Source of the DNA: Planctomycetota bacterium | GTDB lineage: Bacteria > Planctomycetota > UBA8742 > UBA2392 | Length of the DNA: 64,000 bases | Direction: 5' to 3' | NCBI GenBank assembly: GCA_019636195.1 | Contig: JAHBYA010000008.1 | Location: 62,001 to 126,000 of the forward strand | In this document: positions 59,378 to 64,000 of the stretch, piece after piece | How positions within the stretch are numbered: the first letter of the stretch is position 1 | How the letters are laid out: each line of letters starts with the position of its first letter | Position numbers and translations under genes: made by a program | Notes under the pieces: generated by a model | Seen by the model: the letters and a program-made list of their open reading frames with translations, nothing else | What the model was told of the DNA's origin: nothing | The model's database searches: none

Positions 59378-60721
59378 ATGACCACACCTGAAGTGCAGCG
59401 ACTGATTGACCGCCTTGCAGACAAAGACGCCGACGTTCGCCGCAGTGCAGCGGAAGCGCTGGGAAAGATCGGGCCGCAGGCAGAGGGCGCGGTCAAGGCG
59501 CTGGCCAAGGCGCTGCGCGACGAAAACAAGCATGTGGTGTTTGACGCCGCGTTTGCGCTCGGGCGCATCGGCGCCGCCAGCGTACCGCAGCTTGTGGACG
59601 CGCTGAAAGAAAACGAAGTCGAAGTCCGCCGCCGCAGCCTTGAGGCGCTGCGCATGATCGGCCACCGCGCCGTGGACGCCGTGCCGGCGCTGGCGCACGC
59701 CCTGCGCGACACGGCAGGCGAAATCCGCTGCTATGCAGCAGAAGCCTTGCGCAAGATCGGCCGCGCCGCAAAGGACGCGATCCCGGAACTGATGTTGGCG
59801 CTCAAGGATGAAAAAGTTGACGTCCGCCGCGCAGCCGCCGAAGCGCTGGGCGACATGGGAGTTGAGGCCGTCGGGCCGCTGTGCAAGGCGCTGGCCGACA
59901 AAGATCCGAACGTGCGCTTTGACGCCGCCCACGCGATCGGCCGCATTGGCCCCGCCGCCAGCGGCGCCGTGCCCGCACTGATGGAAGTGCTGAAAAACGA
60001 CGTCGCCAGCGTCCAGACCATCGCCGCCGAGGCGCTGGGCAATATCGGCCCCGCCGCGGAAGTCGCGGTACCCGTGCTGACCAGGGCGCTGACGGCGAAC
60101 GACCCCAACGTGCGCGCGGCAGCCGCCAAGGCGCTGGGGCGTATCGGCAAGGGCGCGGTCAACGCGTTGATTGAAGTGCTCAGCGACGGCGACGCTCGCG
60201 TGCGCCGCCGCGCGGTGATGGCGCTTGGGCAGATCGGGCAGGACGCCCGCGACGCCGTGCCCGCACTGGCCGAGCTGCTGAACGATGAAGCTGTGCGCAT
60301 CCAGGCCGCCGACGCACTGCGTGAAATCGGCGTGGCGGCAGCCGCGGCTGTGCCCAAGCTCATGGAAGTCATGCAGGAAGACGGCGAAGTCAGCCGCGCC
60401 GCCAGCGACGCACTGGGCGCCATCGGCACTGCGGCGGTGCAGCCATTGCGCAAGGCGCTGGTCGCGGGCAACACGCACATCAAGTTGCGCAGCCTGAGCG
60501 CGCTGGGCGCGGTAGGCGAAAGCGCCAGCACCGCCGTCAGCGAGCTGGAGAAGTGCCTGAGCGATGAAGATGAACGTGTGCGCTTCAACGCCGCCCGCGC
60601 GCTGGAAAAGATGGGCGAACGCGCCCGCCCCGCGGAAGCCGCACTGAAGAAAGCCCTGCAGGACGAAGACGAAGACGTAAGATACTGGGCCGGCGAAGCC
60701 CTGAAGAAACTGCAAAGCTAG
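59378..60721 (+). CDS. HEAT-repeat protein
   Basis: The 447-residue protein consists almost wholly of ~37-residue HEAT/PBS-lyase-type repeats: VRRSAAEALGKIGPQAEGAV, VRRRSLEALRMIGHRAVDAV, VRRAAAEALGDMGVEAV, VRRRAVMALGQIGQDARDAV, VRFNAARALEKMGERARPA. About twelve units form a superhelical binding surface. There is no signal peptide, so it is cytoplasmic. The partner is unknown. GAGGG precedes the ATG. Confidence 0.92.
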   Translation: MTTPEVQRLIDRLADKDADVRRSAAEALGKIGPQAEGAVKALAKALRDENKHVVFDAAFALGRIGAASVPQLVDALKENEVEVRRRSLEALRMIGHRAVDAVPALAHALRDTAGEIRCYAAEALRKIGRAAKDAIPELMLALKDEKVDVRRAAAEALGDMGVEAVGPLCKALADKDPNVRFDAAHAIGRIGPAASGAVPALMEVLKNDVASVQTIAAEALGNIGPAAEVAVPVLTRALTANDPNVRAAAAKALGRIGKGAVNALIEVLSDGDARVRRRAVMALGQIGQDARDAVPALAELLNDEAVRIQAADALREIGVAAAAAVPKLMEVMQEDGEVSRAASDALGAIGTAAVQPLRKALVAGNTHIKLRSLSALGAVGESASTAVSELEKCLSDEDERVRFNAARALEKMGERARPAEAALKKALQDEDEDVRYWAGEALKKLQS

Positions 60722-60731
60722 GCAATCCGCT

Positions 60732-60761
60732 CACAACCGCCCGCTTACGCGGGCGGTTGTG
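60732..60761 (+). terminator. Hairpin after the HEAT-repeat gene
   Basis: A perfect 13-bp stem (CACAACCGCCCGC/GCGGGCGGTTGTG) with loop TTAC is followed by only a short pyrimidine stretch. Confidence 0.6.
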
Positions 60762-60806
60762 CTTGCTACCCTTGCCGCCCTCACGGGCAATGAATGGAGC
60801 GATTCC

Positions 60807-62048
60807 ATGAGCACGGCCACTGCCGTCGGCTTACGCTGCAGAGAATGCGGCACCGAGTACGCCGACAACCCGATCAACGTGTGCGAACACGACTTCGCGC
60901 CCCTTGAAGTTGTTTACGACTACGACCAGGTCAAGCGCGACCTTACCCGCGAAAGTATCGCCGCCAGAGCTTTCAACATGTGGCGCTACCGCGAACTGCT
61001 GCCCGAGCAGCAGCCCGTCAGCGGCTTCAACACCGGCGGCACGCCGCTGTACCACGCGCGCAACCTCGGCAAAAAGCTGGGCTTTCCCAACCTGTACGTG
61101 AAGTTCGACGGCGTGTGTGTGCCCACGCTCAGTTTCAAAGACCGCGTGGTGGCCGTGAGCATCGCCCGCGCCAAGCGCTTCGGCTTTGACACGGTTGGCT
61201 GTGCCAGCACAGGCAACCTCGCGAACAGTGTAGCCGCCCAGGCCGCGCAAGCGGGCTTAAAGGCCGTCATCCTGATCCCCAAGTCGCTCGAGCAAGCCAA
61301 GATCGCCAACACCCAGATCTACGGCGCCAAGCTGATCAAGGTCGATGGCCACTACGACGACGTGAACCGCCTGTGCGCCGAAATCGCCAACGACGCGCGC
61401 ATCGGCATCGTGAACGTCAACCTGCGCGCCTACTACGCCGAGGGCAGCAAGAGCATGGGCTTTGAAGTTGCCGAGCAGCTTGGCTGGCGCGCCCCCGACA
61501 ATGTGGTGGTGTGCATGGCCGGCGGCAGTTTGATCAACAAGCTCAGCAAGGCCTTCAAGGAGTTTGAAAAGCTCGGTCTGCTGGAAAACGAGGTCAAGAC
61601 GCGCTTCTGGGGCGCACAAGCCGCCGGCTGCAACCCGATCACCGACGCCATCAAGCGCAAGTCGGACCTGGTCAAGCCGGTCAAAGAGCCCAACACCATC
61701 GCCCGCAGCATTGCGATCGGCAACCCAGCCGACGGCTACTTTGCCGCGCGGCTGTGTTTGGACAGCGGCGGCGGCGGTGATGACGTGACTGACGCCGAGA
61801 TCATCGACGGCATGAAGCTGCTGGCAGAAACGGAAGGCTTGTTCACGGAAACCGCGGGTGGGGTCACAATGGCGACATTCGTGAAGCTGGCAAAGGCCGG
61901 GCGCTTTGACCCCAACGAAACCACGGTTCTGTGCATTACCGGGCAAGGGTTGAAGACGATGGACGCGCTGCTGGAGCCGGGCGTGTTGCCCCAAGCGCCG
62001 ATCATCAAACCGACGCTGAGCGCGTTCAAAGATTTGCGCATCTCGTAA
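60807..62048 (+). CDS. thrC: Threonine synthase
   Basis: The 413-residue PLP enzyme converts O-phosphohomoserine to threonine. An N-terminal zinc-ribbon-like region (LRCRECGTEY ... VCEHDFAPLEVVYDYD) marks the archaeal/plant-like class. The PLP lysine is in TLSFKDRVV, with GCASTGNLANSVAA and VVVCMAGGSLINKL as phosphate and cofactor loops. The ATG at 60807 has GGAG upstream. No other thr genes are adjacent. Confidence 0.93.
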   Translation: MSTATAVGLRCRECGTEYADNPINVCEHDFAPLEVVYDYDQVKRDLTRESIAARAFNMWRYRELLPEQQPVSGFNTGGTPLYHARNLGKKLGFPNLYVKFDGVCVPTLSFKDRVVAVSIARAKRFGFDTVGCASTGNLANSVAAQAAQAGLKAVILIPKSLEQAKIANTQIYGAKLIKVDGHYDDVNRLCAEIANDARIGIVNVNLRAYYAEGSKSMGFEVAEQLGWRAPDNVVVCMAGGSLINKLSKAFKEFEKLGLLENEVKTRFWGAQAAGCNPITDAIKRKSDLVKPVKEPNTIARSIAIGNPADGYFAARLCLDSGGGGDDVTDAEIIDGMKLLAETEGLFTETAGGVTMATFVKLAKAGRFDPNETTVLCITGQGLKTMDALLEPGVLPQAPIIKPTLSAFKDLRIS

Positions 62049-62092
62049 CTTGTTGCACCCGATGGAGTTACGGCAGGCGGTTAAATGTCTGT

Positions 62093-62121
62093 TTGACTTG
62101 TGCCGCCTCCCGTCGGATAGT
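62093..62121 (+). promoter_or_regulatory. Sigma-70-type promoter of the charged secreted protein gene
   Basis: TTGACT (62093-62098), a 17-bp spacer and GATAGT (62116-62121) precede a ~30-nt leader with GGAG before the ATG. Confidence 0.6.
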
Positions 62122-62155
62122 CTCGCCGGGCCAAAGGGGCCCTACGGAGAATAAT

Positions 62156-62791
62156 ATGTGGAAATGGATGCTTGGATTTGCCTTGGCGTTGACGGTCGCT
62201 GTGCCCACGGTGGCTCAGGAGAAGGAGCGGGCCAAGGAAGAGAAGAAGACTGAGTCAAAGGACGAAAAGAAGGAAGAGAAGAAAGAAGAAAAGAAGGACG
62301 GCGAAGAGGGCCGCAAGGCCACGCTGAAGGACTACGAGAAGATCGACTACAACAAGCCCTACAAGACCAAGGGCAACACCTGGACCACCAAGACCACCAC
62401 GAAGTACGGTGAGATGACGATGGTCAGCTACATGAAGTTCGAGGTGACCGAGGTCGGCGAGAAGAAGGCCAAGTACAAGATCATCATGCTCGACGAGGAA
62501 AAGAAGGAAACCTACAGCGACGAGCACGAGTACGAGTTCTATGAAGTGGAAAAGTCCGAAGACGGCGACAAAGACGGCGACGAGCCCGAAGTTGAGCTTG
62601 AAGGCCGCGTGGTCAAGATCAAGGTTGAAGCCGGCGAGTTCGAGTGCCTGCTGACCACCTACAAGGACGAAGAGAGCAAGTACGAAAGCAAGATGTACAT
62701 GTGCCTGAAGACCGGCATCGGCGTAAAGTCGTGGACCAAAGGCGAAGAGTTCGAGACCACCTCTGAACTCACCGAGTACAAGGTTTCCTAG
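62156..62791 (+). CDS. Exported protein with Lys/Glu-rich linker
   Basis: The 211-residue protein has a signal peptide (MWKWMLGFALALTVAVPTVAQ). A ~35-residue Lys/Glu repeat linker (ESKDEKKEEKKEEKKDGEE) is followed by a beta-rich domain (GNTWTTKTTTKYGEMTMVSYMKFEVTEV ... VVKIKVEAGEFECLLTTYK). The domain may bind lipid or polymer, but no family is recognised. GGAG lies 6 nt before the ATG, and a strong terminator follows. Confidence 0.75.
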   Translation: MWKWMLGFALALTVAVPTVAQEKERAKEEKKTESKDEKKEEKKEEKKDGEEGRKATLKDYEKIDYNKPYKTKGNTWTTKTTTKYGEMTMVSYMKFEVTEVGEKKAKYKIIMLDEEKKETYSDEHEYEFYEVEKSEDGDKDGDEPEVELEGRVVKIKVEAGEFECLLTTYKDEESKYESKMYMCLKTGIGVKSWTKGEEFETTSELTEYKVS

Positions 62792-62807
62792 TCAGATGTC
62801 ACCCCGA

Positions 62808-62840
62808 CCGGGCGCCCTTTGGGGCGCCCGGTTTTTGTTT
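62808..62840 (+). terminator. Rho-independent terminator
   Basis: A 10-bp stem (CCGGGCGCCC/GGGCGCCCGG, 62808-62831) is followed by TTTTTGTTT. Confidence 0.92.
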
Positions 62841-62919
62841 CCGCGTGCCATAGCGCACTTGCCGTACGGGCTTGAATCCGCTTGCTGCCCCTCTAGTATC
62901 CGCCCACGGAGTTTTGGGC

Positions 62920-64000
62920 ATGGACCTGCTGGCTGCGGCATTTGACCCGCAAAACCTGAAGCATCACCTCAGTGTGATCACTTTCCTGCCGTTGGCGGGC
63001 GCGATCCTGATCGCGTTTATCAACAGCAAGCGCGCCCGTGAAATCAAGGCGCTGAGCGTGTTCTTCACGCTGATCACGTTTGTGGCAAGTCTGCCGATCC
63101 TGTTCGAGTTCAAGTCCAACGCCGGCTTCCAGATGACCGAAAAGGTGGACTGGATTCCCGCCTTCAACATCCAGTACGCCATGGGCGTTGACGGCATCAG
63201 CCTGTTTCTTGTGCTGCTGACGACGTTTCTTGGCCCGATCATCATGCTTTCGTGCGCCACCAACGTGCACAAGCGGGTCAAAGAGTTCTTCATCTCCATG
63301 CTGGTACTGCAAACGGGCGTCATCGGCAGCTTTTGTGCGATGGACCTGTTCCTGTTCTATGTGTTCTTTGAGCTGATGCTCATCCCCATGTACCTGCTGA
63401 TCGGCGTGTGGGGCAGCGACCCGCAGGGCCGCCGCGATGCAGCCATCAAGTTCTTTATCTACACGCTGCTGGGCTCATTGCTGATGTTCCTGGCGGTGCT
63501 GTATGTGGCCAACATCACCGGCACCTTCGAAATCCCGGTGCTGGCGCAGCGACTGCAGGAAATGGCCCGTACCGGCGAGTTCACACGCACTGCGCAATAC
63601 GTGTGCTTTGCCGCGTTCATGCTCAGCTTTGCCGTCAAGACGCCGATGTGGCCCTTCCACACCTGGCTGCCCGACGCGCACACTGAAGCCCCCACCGGCG
63701 GCTCGGTGGTGCTGGCGGGCGTGCTGCTGAAGCTGGGCACCTACGGCATGCTGCGCTTTGCAATCCCGTTCTTTCCGGAGCCCGCGCTGACGCTTGGCCC
63801 GGCCATCTGCGTGCTGGCTGTGATCGGGATTATCTACGGGTCCATGATGTCGATCGCGCAGTTGCTGCACAACGGCGACTGGAAGCGCATGATCGCGTAC
63901 AGCTCGGTGGGCCACATGGGCTTTATCGTGCTGGGAATTTTCAGCTTCAACCTGGTTGCGACGCAGGGCGCCCTGATCCAGAACATCAACCACGGCATCA
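62920..64000 (+). CDS. nuoM: NADH-quinone oxidoreductase subunit M (3' truncated by window)
   Basis: The first ~360 residues are visible, and the gene runs past base 64000. Subunit M is one of the antiporter-like proton-pumping subunits of complex I. FYVFFELMLIPMYLLIG carries the conserved membrane Glu, KTPMWPFHTWLPDAHTEAPTGGSVVLAGVLLKLGTYG is the hallmark segment with the pump Lys, and RMIAYSSVGHMGFI follows. At least ten membrane helices are visible. GGAG lies 8 nt before the ATG. The upstream genes are unrelated, so any nuo operon must continue to the right or be split. Confidence 0.95.
   Translation, partial: MDLLAAAFDPQNLKHHLSVITFLPLAGAILIAFINSKRAREIKALSVFFTLITFVASLPILFEFKSNAGFQMTEKVDWIPAFNIQYAMGVDGISLFLVLLTTFLGPIIMLSCATNVHKRVKEFFISMLVLQTGVIGSFCAMDLFLFYVFFELMLIPMYLLIGVWGSDPQGRRDAAIKFFIYTLLGSLLMFLAVLYVANITGTFEIPVLAQRLQEMARTGEFTRTAQYVCFAAFMLSFAVKTPMWPFHTWLPDAHTEAPTGGSVVLAGVLLKLGTYGMLRFAIPFFPEPALTLGPAICVLAVIGIIYGSMMSIAQLLHNGDWKRMIAYSSVGHMGFIVLGIFSFNLVATQGALIQNINHGI

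Overview
This is a GC-rich, densely coded bacterial chromosome segment with about 60 genes on both strands and no insertion sequences, CRISPR arrays, rRNA or ordinary tRNAs. The best guess for the host is Planctomycetota or a close relative. The evidence is a HYExAFE-type protein, a DUF1570-like metallopeptidase, many large secreted TPR/DUF3857 proteins, golvesin-like domains, and L21/L27 proteins that resemble that phylum. This was judged by eye and is moderate confidence only.

Layout. 1-5.8 kb: the end of a VIT/vWA-PDZ protein, then small stress and housekeeping genes (YdeI-like, Hsp20, a TPR protein, DinB, VOC, SDR). 5.8-9.4 kb: a large VgrG with an unusual hydrophobic insertion and a tightly coupled partner gene. 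9.4-16.9 kb: a secreted hydrolase, a PH-like membrane protein, an OprP-type porin, a methyltransferase, a PilB/GspE ATPase and small genes. 16.9-17.5 kb: tmRNA (ssrA) whose 3' end is directly repeated. 17.5-20.1 kb: GNAT, RidA, HAD and an ECF sigma factor. 20.1-22.7 kb: a minus-strand cluster with two thioredoxin-fold genes, each interrupted by one in-frame TGA exactly at the first position of the CxxC redox motif. These are read here as two selenoproteins. 22.7-29.8 kb: secreted or surface proteins, several with a Gly-rich/Cys/transmembrane/Arg C-terminal tail resembling MYXO-CTERM-type sorting signals. 29.8-33.7 kb: OmpH-like, nitroreductase, aroC and LptF/G-like genes. 33.7-41.1 kb: two large tandem TPR/DUF3857/transglutaminase proteins. 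41.2-49.5 kb: cysteine desulfurase, pyrG, two small paralogous proteins, a secreted-protein gene broken by a duplication, an ASCH-like protein, cystathionine beta-synthase and a macro-domain protein. 49.6-57.3 kb: a second TPR paralog, rplU-rpmA, peroxiredoxin, an AAA-TPR operon and two lipoprotein paralogs. 57.3-64 kb: a short surface protein, DUF1570-like peptidase, HEAT-repeat protein, thrC, a charged secreted protein and the 5' part of nuoM.

The main signals that standard annotation would miss are as follows. (1) Two nearby putative selenoproteins (UGPC and UWSC motifs) with hairpins at the right distance to be bacterial SECIS elements; one has a six-cysteine CxxC ladder at its C-terminus. 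(2) Recurrent leaderless promoters, with a TANNNT-like -10 box 6-7 nt before the start codon at eight or more genes. (3) Heptanucleotide tandem repeats just upstream of aroC, the lptF/G-like gene and rpmA. (4) An 84-bp duplication of the tmRNA 3' end. (5) A 38-bp duplication that frameshifts a secreted-protein gene. All calls are from reading the sequence; no database search was run.
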